The notes under the pieces are model-generated. The model worked only from the letters and a program-made list of their open reading frames with translations, had not been told where the DNA came from and did no database searches. DNA of 64,000 nucleotides, taken from the NCBI GenBank assembly GCA_039621445.1, contig CP154955.1, positions 15,126,465 to 15,190,464 on the forward strand. The letters are read 5' to 3'. The stretch comes from Euglena gracilis (Eukaryota; Euglenida; Euglenophyceae; Euglenales). The translations under genes and the position numbers were made by a program. Positions 46,701 through 57,247 of this stretch are shown one piece after another; position 1 is the first letter of the stretch, and every line of letters begins with the position of its first letter.

Positions 46701-47085
46701 AAAACGGATGTAGGATGTACCGTGTCTGAATCCCCTTCTCCACCCTACCCCCTGAGAATTTATCTCCAGGCAGGTCAGCGAGACAGGTACTCGTGAAGAC
46801 AGGTCGGTGAGTACAAAGGTTGTTATTTTCTGCTAAAATGTGAACTGAACCTGAAAAATAATGTCTGCCAATGTTTTTGCCTTCAAAAAATTGGTTCCCT
46901 GAAAATCGGAACAGAGAATGGGAGCCAGGTTAAATAAATAGACAGCTTCCAGGGAGGGGGTAAGCAATAACTGGCGTGGAATAAAGTATGCATCACCCAT
47001 ACTGTGTCTCACTCTCTTTCATTCAAACAATCTTCCTTATCTTCACCCCGGAAAACGGTTCTCTTCTCTTATAGTGCTTACCAAC

Positions 47086-47238
47086 AAAAAAAACTTCAAT
47101 GTTGGCCCGACTTTGTACTGTTCTTTCAAAGATGCTGGACATGGTGAAACACTTGCCTCCTGCTTCCTCCGCACGCTGCCTTCCAACTTGTGTATGATCA
47201 AGTGGGTAATGTCTGCAACGTCCCTTGCTTCCAAGGTA
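47086..47238 (-). CDS. exon RDVADITHLIIHKLEGSVRR...
   Basis: Opens after a possible TTGGAAG acceptor and ends at TTG|GTAAGC, a strong donor, at about 47086. It codes RDVADITHLIIHKLEGSVRR, KQEASVSPCPASLKEQYKVG and PTLKFFLL. The antisense strand is open too, but the GTAAGC donor favours minus. Family unknown. Confidence 0.5.
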
Positions 47239-47954
47239 ACTCAGGGGGGTGAAAAAAAAAATTGAAAATCAATCAGAGAGCACACCTCGGCTTCCACCCT
47301 CCAAATTTACAGAAAAAGATCATTAAGACGGTTTGAGAGGCCCTGGGAATGGTCCTTACAATTTTTGGGGGGGAAACTTCACTTGGGGGGGACTTTGAGC
47401 AGAAATAAGTCCCCAGCATGCACCCTTGTGGTTGCATGAAGCCCTTGGCATCGGAAAACGCATGCCCCACTTGGCTCAATGCTGGCAAACTCATTTAAAC
47501 CATGCCCTATGCCTGTTTGTCTGCCATCACAGCACAAACGGAAGAAAAAAAAACGATCATGCTTGTGTTTGGCTGGTTTTGGTGGTGGTGGGGTCAGAGA
47601 TGCTAGGAGCGCAGGTATACAGTACAGCACTGCAGAGCTTCACCAGGGAGGCAGCAGTTGAGGGAGTCCGGCGAAGTTGTTGCCAGCCCTCTTCGGGGGC
47701 TCCACCACTACGTTCTCTTGGGGACAACGACGTCCGCCAGTACCTCCAAAGACGTACCGTCCCACCCCACCAGCCCATGCTCGGACGGACCTGGGGAAGT
47801 ATGGAAAGAACAGGAGAATGTGGAGAAAAGCTAATAAACGTGGATAAAAAAAGGGAAAACGGGAGAGTATCCGAAAAGCAAGACGGCAATGCGAAACGTC
47901 GTTGGGCAACTGCGAGGCCGTGAGCCCCACCGGCCCCGGCGCACCGGCATCGGT

Positions 47955-49814
47955 CTTAGGCGGCCTAACTCGCACTTGGCTTTGAAAGTGACTGTAAATC
48001 TGCGCCGACGCGCAAATCCAAAAAAAAATTCTGTTTTCGAACGCCGAAGCCTGAGACGCAGGACAGTCCGAAAACAGTGTCTCCCTGCACCTCAGGGCCT
48101 GGGGACGAAAGCAACGACTAGGAACTCCACGGTCTACACAGCGCTCCCGGGTCCCATGCATGAACACAAAGCGGCAGGTGATGAAACGAGGGGACTGCAC
48201 TGCGCATTTGCGCTTTGGTGCAAATTTTTTTCATTAAAAAAAAAATGATTTGCGCTTTGGCGCAAATCTTTTACTTTTTTGTAATTCAACATGTGGGTGA
48301 CCATTGCCGTATTTGCACAATGATAACAACATATTTGTCAACATGTGTTTCCATTGCGCCAAAACGTGTGTTTCCATGTGTTTCCAATGTGTTTCCAAAG
48401 CGCAATATAAATACAAGTTTTATAATTTTACATTGGCGTGTGTGTTGCGCCAAAGCGCAATATAACTGCTTGAAAGTTATCTCGCAATGGAGGGAGAGAA
48501 CGGCCCTGGTCGAGTATGAACTCCAGAAGGAATACAGCACAAAATGTAGACAGGGGGACAGAACAATTTGGTCACGTTGCATCAGAATTAGTCAACATTG
48601 CGTTACAGTGTGTCGGGGTCCCTCTCGTCACGGCCAGTGTGAGGGCTTCGTGAGGAAATACATTGCGCCGAAGCGCAACCCATCATACAAAAAATGAGAA
48701 GTGCAAACAGGCGGCTGACATGAAATCTGAATGAACAAGCAGTGCATTAACCCCCCCCCCAAATAACACCCCCCCAAATAACACCCCCCCCCCCTTGGGG
48801 GCCGATTTCGAGCGCCCAAATAACACCCCCCCCCCTGTTTTCCTTTGGTTTTCCATGTAAAAATAACACACACACACACAAATAACATACCCCCCCCCGG
48901 GGGGCCCAGTTCGGGTGCGCAAATAACACACCGGGGGGGGGGGGGTGTTATTTGGGGGGGGGGTTACATGGGCATGTCCCTTGCGCTTCGGCGCAATGTA
49001 TTTCCTCACCAAGCCCTCACGCTGGCCGTGACGAGAGGGACCCCCGACACACTGTAACGCATCAGAGGGACTCCCGTAAGCTCAGGGGATTCTGTTAATT
49101 GCGCTTAAGCGCAAATGTTCTACATTGCGCTTAAGCGCAAGGTAAAACTATTGCGCTAAAGCACAATGTCCATAAACATGGCCTTCTGTTCCCGGCAATG
49201 TGGGGTCTGGCGTAGCTCACTAGACGTTGGGACAGGTCCCTGGGCTTGCCCTCGATCCCCCCAACCCCCCCCCACCTGGGTGGTTCCCACTGTACCGCTC
49301 CACGCACTTCAAGCACCCAGGGCTCACAACTCTGTGACATGCCGTTTTTTTTCCAGCTTTTCACAACGTGTGTGTAGGTCCACCCTCTGGATGCCTCAGC
49401 AGGCAACCCTTAACGGACACATCGCAGAGCCCAAAAAAAAAGCAACAAAAAGGGCCAAATGTCACCCAGCCTGTGAAGCACCATCCGGGGAACACAATCA
49501 AGGCTTCAAAAACGAGGGACTCGCACCGGGGGATTTGGCCCTTTTTTGGGAAAAATCACGTGTCCCGGCGGTCAAACCCAGGGTTTTTTTGAACCTTTTT
49601 CAAAACGGTGCACAGGCTGGAAAACACCAAAATTGGGCCTGTTCCCCGGGTCCCAACATCGGCAAATGATGCACACGCCACTGTGGAGGGTCTCCGCGGA
49701 ACCAGAGGGTCAAAAGGGTGGGTTTCACCGCCGGGTTTCAAAAAGATCGAAAATTTGCGCCAAAGCGCGAGCAAAAAAAGATCAAAACCTTAAGTGCGAG
49801 TTTGGCCGCCTCAG
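47955..49814. mobile_element. palindrome-rich inverted-repeat element, copy 2 (1.9 kb)
   Basis: Terminal repeats CTTAGGCGGCC... (47955-47977) and its inverted partner (49792-49814) match at 21 of 23 positions. They are the same repeat as in the element at 20118-23423. Flanks are TCGGT on both sides (47950-47954, 49815-49819). The interior has GCGC palindromes of a different spelling (TTGCGCTTNGGCGCAA) and a 79-bp foldback at 48601-49059. No protein-coding frame. Confidence 0.78.
48601..49059. repeat. 79-bp foldback inside copy 2
   Basis: Arms at 48601-48678 and 48981-49059 are inverted copies with about four differences. Shared blocks are GTCACGGCCAG, GAGGAAATACATTGCGCCGA and CGTTACAGTGTGTCGGGG. 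Between them lie C/G-run segments with AATAACACCCCC and its inverse GTGTTATTTGGGG. Confidence 0.88.
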
Positions 49815-50528
49815 TCGGTGCGTGCGCTGCCCCGGCGAGCGATGGGGGGTCCAGTTCGACCCCACCCTCCCTGGGAGGCTGGGGGACAGCCTTCTGCCCT
49901 CGGCGGGGAAGTGATCCGCAACTGGGACGAACCAGTTCCAGAAGCGCCGCCGGGGAAGTGACGCGCATTTGTGTTGGGGGATTCCGATGCGGTTCCAAGG
50001 GGGGTGTCCCCCCGCAACCCGACCGGAGGCCCAGTTTTGGGAAAATTTCTTTTGGGTGGGAGATGCCTAATTTGGTTAAAATATAGTTGTCGTGCACATT
50101 TTTGGCTCCAATAAGGGCAAATGGGTCAAAATTTTGGGTAGTATTTTGATGGTTCGTGCCCCACCCCGGCGTATTCGCGGTTTTGCGTCCGAGGTTGGAT
50201 TTTGCCACCAAAGTGTCTACAGGACCTGAGGGGAAACATGCTTTCCAGCAAGAAAACCATGATCCGCCAGAATGAATACAATTGGAGGGAGATGCGGGAC
50301 AGCAGAAGTCTGGGTGGGCAAACAGTGACAACACTGCACAGATGCATCGCTGGGGACGCGACAGACTGGGTATGGGATGGGTGGAGGCCTGGCAGGGTGA
50401 GAGAGGCAGGGGAGGGTGCTCCACGGGAATGGGGTTTCCCAAACAGAACGACACACGACGACCGATGTAGAACAGCGGGGAAAGCAACTCGGATCCTTAA
50501 AAGAGCAAACTTTTTTTAGGACCCAGGG

Positions 50529-50905
50529 GTCTGGACCATACCATTGCTTAGCGCCCCCCGGGGGGGGGGGGAGGGGGGTTCACTTTCCACTCCGAAAAAA
50601 CCAGTCAGTCACATTTTTCGGCCAAGCCAGTCAGTCACTTTACCCCGGGGGGGGGGGGTCGGTCACTCAGGAAAACCAGTAACTTTTTGGCCTTTTTCAA
50701 GGCCATTTTTGGCCAAAATTTTCTCCGGCGCCATCGGCGCCGGTTGGCCACTCAGCCACTTTTGGGTGATTTCTGGCCTACCCCACCGCCGGGGGGAGGG
50801 GGGTCACGGCCAAAAAACCAGTCAGTCACTCTGAAAAAAAACCAGTCAGTCACCCCCCCCCGGGGGTGGGGTGGGACAGGTGTTAAGCAATGGTCTGGTC
50901 CGGAC
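50529..50905. mobile_element. inverted-repeat family P2, copy b
   Basis: Left GTCTGGACCATACCATTGCT and right inverted AGCAATGGTCTGGTCCGGAC ends. The interior has AAAACCAGTCAGTCAC three times, G/C runs and a GGCGCCATCGGCGCC hairpin. Related fragments occur near 18110-18190, 44480-44665 and 62690-62880. Confidence 0.68.
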
Positions 50906-51155
50906 CCACTCGCCCACCCCCTAGGGAGGGGGCCCCTGGGGGAAGGGGGGGCTTGAGGGGACCCGCTTTTGGGGGTCAATTTTGGGGTGCCCAAAAATAT
51001 TTCGGCTCTTCGTGCCGAAAATAGAATAAAACCCCACCTCTGGTGGGGTACCCACTCCTCAGTCCGACCCCCCGAGGGGGGGGGGGGGCGGGCTCGGCCA
51101 GGACCCACCCACCCATCCACCCCCTGGGTCATGAAAGTTAAAAAAAAATTTTGTG
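50906..51155. mobile_element. inverted-repeat family P1, partial or divergent copy d
   Basis: Shares the TTTCGGCTCTTCGTGCCGAAA hairpin, GGACCCACCCACC and a final AAAGTTAAAAAAAAATTTT with the other copies. The left end is not recognisable. Confidence 0.45.
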
Positions 51156-52249
51156 CTGCACACAGGCATGTAAATCAGCCCACGCCACTGATGCTGGAGA
51201 TTATGATGATTACCAGGTCATGATGACCGGGATAATGGTTGGCATGCTCTCCTGGGACAAACTACGCTACAATTGGTTGGGGAAGGCCTCCTCCGGCCGT
51301 GGGGCAGGGGGTGGGAGTGGTTGGCAGTCAGGTTGTGAAAGACCGTTCGGAGGCAAAGCAGCAAATTTCCCCACAAATTCGGCCAAACAGAACAGCTCCC
51401 ATCCCATGTGCAGGAGTGCTAGGGAATCTTAATGAGAAGGTGGGTGATGACCGTCGAGGTGATAACCCACCAAACGCTCAATGGAGAAGCGCCTCAGAAA
51501 TGACCCCCCTCCCTCGTTCATTGCAGATTGTGTTTCAAGATAGAAAAGTGTTCGCTGCCTTCCATCACTGATTCTTTCTTCCCCCAACGCTGCCGGAGGA
51601 AGGCTCGGAGATGGCCTTGCAGGGGTCGCTATGTTACACGGTGGCGTCTGTGGCGGTGTGCCAGTGGTGAAGGCGGCGGCACACGACCACACTACAACGC
51701 CAAGTTCTGCCCGGCGTGGGGCTCGGCCGGCGAGCGAAGCAGAACGGAGGCCGGGGGTGAGACAGCCGCCTCGGGAGGAAGAGGCAGGCTTGGATGGAAG
51801 GCCTGGTGGGGTCCTGGAGACCACCCAACCAAAACCAGCGTCACCCTCTGACCTCGAAACCGAAAGTTTCTTCCTGTTCCGGTGTTGCTGAAGAATTTCG
51901 GTGGAAAGAAACATGGGTGGGGAAATCCGCACATCCAAGGTGAAATTTTTTTCATGGGGTTGTAGCAATGAAGCGACCATTTTGATTGACAAAAAATATG
52001 TAAACATGATCTGTGTAACTTGGGAGCAAACTGGCCTCAAAATCTGCAACTAGCAGGTTAAAAAATATCGAAAATGACAAAAAAAATGGAGAAAACTTTT
52101 GTTGGAAAATCTGATCCAGATGCGGAATTTTTCAGAATCAAAATCATTTACCACCAGAAGCCTAAAAATGACTGGGAAAAGTACAATAAAATGAAAATGT
52201 GCAACCTTTGCCACATTTGCAAAAAAAATTCCCCTATGACCTTCTTAAA

Positions 52250-52700
52250 ATTATATGGCTTTCCATACACACCTGGCAAGATGGATGCGCCAATGGCGGC
52301 GGGGAAATGTCTGGATACCGGCAAGGCCCCCCGGGCGTTGCCCGTTGCCCGTTGGACGGACACGGGGGTGGCAGGGTGACCCCTCCTCAACTGCGTCACC
52401 GTCAAATGGGGTAAACAGAGATGGCATTTGTGTCCGGGGAGGGGTGATTTCGTGTTCAGGGCCATGTCGGAATGGGCAGCGGCGAGAGGACGGGGCGAGG
52501 AGCATTGCCGGCGACTGGAGGTCAGGACTGTGGGGAGGGAGAGCATGGCTCTCTGCCCACTGTGGGGGGGGCAGACCCCGGATAAACACAGCGGTTGCCC
52601 TTCCCCAGTCCAGCTGCAGGTCAGAAAAAACTGGACGCTTGCCGTCAGGATGGGGTATTTGTTAGTTTTGGAGATGTTCATTTTACCTGCCCTGAGGAGA
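52250..52700 (-). CDS. possible further coding region
   Basis: Two overlapping minus frames stay open for over 110 codons (for example MALNTKSPLPGHKCHLCLPH, and DGDAVEEGSPCHPRVRPTGN in the other frame). The base composition is balanced and non-repetitive. I cannot choose a frame or find splice sites. Confidence 0.25.
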
Positions 52701-52839
52701 AGGCACACGGAAATGATAGTTTCCCGGGGGGATACATACAAAAAATGGACACATCCACAATCGGCATTTTTCTCCTCGCCGCTTAGGATTGAAGCGACCC
52801 CCCATCCCCCCCCCAGTCAACCCTTCACCTTGGGAGATG

Positions 52840-52925
52840 TCGACGGTGATTGTACAGCAACCTGTTTGGAACCCCGCCTGGAAATCGCGAGAATAGGGCT
52901 CATTGAGCAGCATGGAGGGAGGGTA
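52840..52925 (-). CDS. candidate downstream exon LLNEPYSRDFQAGFQTG...
   Basis: The minus frame reads SMLLNEPYSRDFQAGFQTGC and CTITVDISQ, ending at CAA|GTGAAGG, a good donor. Probably part of the gene interrupted by the element at 53276-53969. Confidence 0.4.
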
Positions 52926-53039
52926 TTAAGAGAAACCCGCGGGGAAGAGAACCAGGACAGGAGGTGCATAAAAAAATAATAGCCGGTCGGGGCCGGGGGA
53001 TAAGGCTGCCTGCCGCCCAGCGTCAAAGGGAGGCAGTCC

Positions 53040-53275
53040 CCTGTCCTTGTGACGCTGATTCCCCGACGCCGCCTGGCAGGGGGGAATGGATGCCGGTTTC
53101 TGTGGAAGGGGCAACAGGTGTGGCAGGGCACTTCAGCGGGGCCTGTTGTGTTGATGCCGTTGTGTTTGCTTCCGGGGTCGAAGACACGCCGGTGTGCCGG
53201 TTTGCCACCCCAGAGCCAATCGGACAGCAGCAACGTGTCTGGCACCCACAGGCTGTGAGGACTGGCCAGGAACGG
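53040..53275 (-). CDS. coding exon interrupted by a hAT-like element (downstream half)
   Basis: Continues the same frame as 53976-54105: ASPHSLWVPDTLLLSDWLWG, GKPAHRRVFDPGSKHNGINT and TGPAEVPCHTCCPFHRNRH. A second minus frame (TTASTQQAPLKCPATPVAP) is also open towards 53050, so the 3' part of the exon is uncertain. No known domain; Trp- and Cys-containing. Confidence 0.5.
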
Positions 53276-53969
53276 CAGGGGGGGGGAAATTATGCGGTCT
53301 GGCAGGCGGGGAAAAAATGCGGAAATTATGCGGAAAAATGCGGAAGAATGCGGAAATTATGCGGAAATTATGCGGAAAAAAAATGCGGAAAATATGCGGA
53401 AAAATGCGGAAAATGCGGAAAATATGCCGAAATTCTGTGGAGTCCCAGGTCACATGGAGAGGACAGATATATTTCTACCTCACAATATGCAGGGTCCCGA
53501 TGCTATTTGATTCCCATCGCCGATGCCCAAGCTTGCCAAAAATCACCAAAATGCAATGGAAAAACAAAGCACAAATTATGCATAAAACAGAGAGATGAAA
53601 AGACGAGCACATGTGCTCCAACATATTGGGGAAACAATGAACCTTGTAGTTGACCTGAAACGTAAAAAATTCACAAAAAATGCGGAAATTATGCGGAAAA
53701 ATGTGGAAATTATGCGAAAAAATGCAGTAATTATGCGGAAAAATGCGGAAAATGCGGGATAATGCGGAAAAATGCGGAAAAATGCGGGAAAATGCGGAAA
53801 AAATGCGGTCAAATGCAAAAATGCGGAAAAATGCGGAAAATTTACAAAAAAATGCGGAAAATATGCGGAAAAATGCGGAAAAATGCGGAATAATGCGGAA
53901 TAATGCGGAAATGCGGAAAAATGCGGAATAATGCGGAATAATGCGGACCGCATAATTTCCCCCCCCCTG
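53276..53969. mobile_element. hAT-like non-autonomous element with a TGCGGAAAA array
   Basis: A 694-bp element with terminal inverted repeats CAGGGGGGGG...AAATTATGCGGTC at both ends. It is flanked by a perfect 8-bp duplication AGGAACGG (53268-53275 and 53970-53977). The 8-bp duplication and CAGGG start are hallmarks of hAT transposons. The interior consists of two blocks of degenerate TGCGGAAAA/TGCGGAAATTA units (53310-53440 and 53680-53950) around about 230 bp of unrelated DNA. No transposase. It splits a coding exon. Confidence 0.85.
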
Positions 53970-53975
53970 AGGAAC

Positions 53976-54105
53976 GGGTGGCGCACGGCGAGAGGGGGGC
54001 CGAGGCTGGAGCAGACGGCGGGGTCGGTGCCCGGCGACGGCGGACTTCCGTTCAGGGGGTTGAAGGTCCAGTTGAGAGCAACGAAAGGAGGCCGGCACAT
54101 CCTGG
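53976..54105 (-). CDS. coding exon interrupted by a hAT-like element (upstream half)
   Basis: After a CCCAG acceptor near 54106 the minus frame reads CRPPFVALNWTFNPLNGSPP, then SPGTDPAVCSSLGPPLAVRH and PFL. It ends at the insertion edge at 53969/53970. If the element and one copy of its 8-bp duplication are removed, the frame runs straight on into ASPHSLWVPDTLLLSDWLWG at 53267 and below. The family is not recognised. Confidence 0.55.
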
Positions 54106-54305
54106 GTCATCGAAGAATGGGGGGTCCAAACGAACGCGTCGCCTGGGACACCCCTGATGGCGGGCAAAGGAGCTGCCCCACAGCTCTCAATCAGTGGAAC
54201 GGGCGAAGTCACATTGGAAGTGGGGACACGAGTACCATTGGCCCCCGCAAATTCACCGAGGCGGAGGAAAGGGGGGGGTGTGTCCTGCCGGGGGGGGGGG
54301 GGGTA

Positions 54306-54430
54306 GGAATTACCCCAGTGTTATTCACCCGGCCAGGGGGAGCAACAAAAGAGCACTGGTGTAAGGGGTCCCTGGGCCAGAAGCGAAGTTAGCGCCGGCC
54401 ATACACAAACAAGAAGCCTCAGTGCAACGA
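54306..54430 (+). repeat. SINE-sized dispersed repeat, copy 2
   Basis: Contains CACCCGGCCAGGGGGAGCAA, GTAAGGGGTCCCTGG, GAAGCGAAGTTAGCGCCGGC and AGTGCAACGAAGGGGG. It lacks the CACTCACCACACAGC block present in the other copies. Confidence 0.85.
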
Positions 54431-54509
54431 AGGGGGAGGGGAAGGAAGTCCCCCCAGTGAAGTGGAATCGGGGGGGGGGGGGGGGAACAGCCTCGGCGGG
54501 GTAGGGGGC

Positions 54510-54570
54510 TCAGTCCAATGCGATGACGTCCTCGCCCGTGTCGTCCTCCACCAGCACAAACTCCTCCCCC
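54510..54570 (-). CDS. terminal exon with acidic C-terminus
   Basis: The minus frame reads EGEEFVLVEDDTGEDVIALD and then a TGA at 54510-54512. A GGGAG acceptor-like site precedes it. An acidic, hydrophobic-alternating tail of this kind is typical of a protein end. Upstream exons on the same strand at 55.6, 56.2, 57.3 and 58.8 kb may belong with it. Confidence 0.48.
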
Positions 54571-55124
54571 TCCCCCGTCGGGGGCAGGGGCCATGGCGGG
54601 GTGGTCTGTTTTAGGGCATGGGACTTGGCTCATGTGGGATATGGCAGGGGTGTGAGGCAAGGAACTGTCGGTCAAATTTAAACCATCAAACCGGCCCAAA
54701 ATGCGCCAAAATAATGGAACTTGAAACTTCCAAAGTGTACCAAGCGTATGTGTTCCCTTTTCCCGTCCCACCCACAGGTATCGTTGACCACCCGGAAGTC
54801 TGTATTGAACTCACTGTGTTATTCGCAAACCAGCATCCATTTGCCCAAAAATGGACCACCGCTGGGCATTTTTGGGGGGTACTGAAACCCCCCCCCTCAG
54901 AGATTACTAAACAGGTGTCTTTGCGCTGGATGAGGTTGTTAAATGTGTTTTGAGAAACGTTAAAACATTTTGACTCATGATTTCCATTGTGCTATCCACC
55001 ATTGCGGCACACCACATCACTTTTTTGCACGTTCCTCACGTTCCTTCACCGTGTTCCCTCTCTGTTCGGTGGGGATTTTTGGATGAGGGGATGTTAAAAG
55101 TAGGGTTGGCTTTTATGGTATTCC

Positions 55125-55345
55125 CTGATCTTTCCCCTTGCCTTTGACCTGATCTGTTGACCTTTCCCCCGCCTTTGCCACATATCTAGTCAGCCTTGCC
55201 ACGTACCCAAGGCTGGGGAGAAGGTCTGGTGGGGGAGGAGTCGACCCCCCCACCCACCACCCATGACCCATGGGGTTTCAGAGGTTACTGTACAGCCCTG
55301 TATGTAACCAACCCAAATGCAAGCACCAGTTGCTTATATTTGGGT
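55125..55345 (+). repeat. dispersed direct repeat, copy 1
   Basis: Shares CTGATCTTTCCCCTT, CCCCCGCCTTTGCCA, GGTCTGGTGGGG, CCCCCACCCACCACC, ACAGCCCTGT, GTAACCA and GTTGCTTATATTTG in order with 56290-56525. Confidence 0.82.
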
Positions 55346-55574
55346 TGTTTATACTTGGAATTTTCGGATTTCTGTCGTTTTTTAGGTCGCTTTCCTGAAA
55401 ATTCCTTTATATCGCCCAGTCAGGGGTTGCCTTATATTTGGGTGTCGCCCGATAATAGGCCAAAGGGTGCTTAAATTTGGGGGCTTCTAAGAGAGGGGGG
55501 GGGGGGGGTTATATTACACGCACAGCTGCCTGCACACTCTACCCAGCCAGCCCTTGTGGCCATCTCGCAGTGGC

Positions 55575-55748
55575 GCCCAACCGGGCCTGGCTCCTGGGCG
55601 GGGTGGCCGGGGGGACCGGGCTGTCCGCCGGCTTAAGCACCGCGGGCAGCGGCGGCGGCCGGAGGACTCCCGACGTCAGCGCGGCGGGGGCGGCGGAGGG
55701 GCCCGGGGCCGGGGCGGGGGGCGGCGGCGCGCCATTGCGGAACGACGC
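55575..55748 (-). CDS. candidate Pro/Ala-rich exon
   Basis: The minus frame reads SFRNGAPPPPAPAPGPSAAP, then AALTSGVLRPPPLPAVLKPA. GC-rich linker-like composition. It abuts the SINE-sized repeat at 55764-55890. Confidence 0.38.
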
Positions 55749-55763
55749 CTGGGGGGGGGGGGT

Positions 55764-55890
55764 GGGTTGCTCACCCGGCCGGGCGGAGCAACACAGGAGC
55801 ACTGGTCCCTGGCCACTCACCACACACAAACTGGGCTGGAAGCGAAGCTAGCGCCGTGCATAAACAGACAAGAAGCCTTAGTGCAACTAA
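55764..55890 (+). repeat. SINE-sized dispersed repeat, copy 3
   Basis: Contains TCACCCGGCCGGGCGGAGCA, GGTCCCTGGCCACTCACCAC, GAAGCGAAGCTAGCGCCGTG and AGTGCAACTAAGGGGG. Confidence 0.87.
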
Positions 55891-56164
55891 GGGGGGGTCC
55901 TAACCCCAACCCAAGCTCGTCGGTGTGGCACCGAAAGACCAGGACGACCAACTTTGGGGGGCCAAGCTGACTCCAGCAGCTGACGGGGGGAGCGGTCAGG
56001 TATGCAGACCCAACCACCTCACATATCACAATGCCGGAGGGTGGAGTACGGCCCAACAGGCATTCAGCCCACGAGGGGCGCCGGGAAACCTCGCGCTCAT
56101 CGCCGTGGGGGCACGGCGGCCCATCCCCGAAATGGCGGGGGCGGGGGCGGCTGCACCGGCGTGA

Positions 56165-56250
56165 CGACCGACCGGATCATGAGCGCGTCCTGGGCGACGA
56201 CGGCCTTGCCCAGCTTGTAGGCGAAGGCGTCGCCGTACACCCCGCCGCCG
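56165..56250 (-). CDS. exon VYGDAFAYKLGKAVVAQDAL...
   Basis: The minus frame reads VYGDAFAYKLGKAVVAQDAL then MIRSVVTP, before a possible donor CCG|GTGCAG. The amino-acid mix is convincingly protein-like, but I do not recognise the family. A plus-strand shadow frame exists. Confidence 0.5.
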
Positions 56251-56289
56251 GGGCCCGGACCTCCCCGGGGGCCGGGGGACACGCGATTT

Positions 56290-56525
56290 GACCTGATCTT
56301 TCCCCTTTGCTTTGGCCTGACCTTTTGATGCTTCCCCCGCCTTTGCCATGTCCTTGCCAGGGCTGGGTCTAGTGGTGTGGTGGTCTGGTGGTCTGGTGGT
56401 CTGGGAAGGTCTGGTGGGGGGCGTCGACCCCCCCCACCCACCACCAATAGGGTTTCAGAAATTACCGCACAGCCCTGTGTGTAACCAGTTCAAATCCAAG
56501 CAACCGGTTGCTTATATTTGAACCC
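56290..56525 (+). repeat. dispersed direct repeat, copy 2
   Basis: Second copy of the 55125-55345 repeat, with an extra run of GGTCTGGT units (56380-56402). It ends in a small hairpin around CCGGTTGC. Confidence 0.82.
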
Positions 56526-56588
56526 GGGGGAGGGGGTGGTGGGAGGGTGATTGGAGGGGGGGTTGTGTGCAATCGGGACATTCTGAGA

Positions 56589-56730
56589 GGCAGGCTGGGG
56601 TTCAGGGAAGGGGTTTTTTTTTGGTATGGGGTTGGGGTATGGGATCGGGTTGAGGTTCGGGATGGGGTCAGGATCGGGGTTGGGGTTGGGGATCGGGTTA
56701 GCGTTACGTGTGAGATCTGGGAGGGGGTGG
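56589..56730 (+). repeat. degenerate GGGTTAG array with GTGTGAGATCTGG flank, copy 2
   Basis: Imperfect GGGGTTGGGG/GGGATCGG units ending in GTGTGAGATCTGGGAGGGG. Homologous to 39694-39800. Confidence 0.65.
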
Positions 56731-57247
56731 CAGGGTCCCGTTATTGCCATGTCTCGGGGGGGGGAGCACACACGGACGGACAGGCAGAAATGCACCGCAC
56801 AAACAGCTCGTGTGAAATCACGGTTCATTTGAGTAAGGAAGAAATCAGTCTTGCAGAGAAGTCACAGAGTGGCAAAATGGTGAAAAACCACAAAAATGTG
56901 CATGAATCAAAAAAATGTATGCAAAAATATGAACAAATGCACAAAAAAAAATGAGAAAAAGCAACGGTGAGGAAACAGCTGACAGGAGCAGACATATACA
57001 AAAATTCTGGTGCAGATGTGGGCGTGGAGGTGCAGGCAGTGATTGCAAATCACCTGGTCGGAGTGCAAGAAGTAAACTCAAGCATCCTCTCGCACAATTT
57101 TCCTCCGGTCATTTTCACCAAGTCTGCAGTTCTGGTGGAAAAAAGGTGCCATTTCTCAGAAAAGGCTCAAAAAGATGATGCCAGAGGTGGACTGTGTTTT
57201 GGCTGGGCCGGGAAAGTGTTTGTGTTTCGCAAGACGGCCAGCCTAAC

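Larger units (their letters stand above)
49830..52240. other. mixed interval right of copy 2
   Basis: A GC-rich island (49820-50020) is open on both strands with no decided frame. Then come the inverted-repeat elements at 50529 and 50906, and another GC island at 51590-51800 open on both strands. No gene can be assigned. Confidence 0.4.

Noticed and set aside
49190-49275. tRNA suggested by GTAGCTCACTAGACGTTGG
   Set aside because: D-arm-like text only; no anticodon stem of the right length and no acceptor pairing.
49820-50020. Assignment of the GC island beside copy 2 to a strand
   Set aside because: Plus and minus frames are both open and both look plausible; there is no splice-site evidence to decide, so no CDS was called.
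53310-53950. CRISPR or bacterial iteron origin
   Set aside because: Units of about 9-12 bp abut without unique spacers and lie between transposon-type inverted ends.
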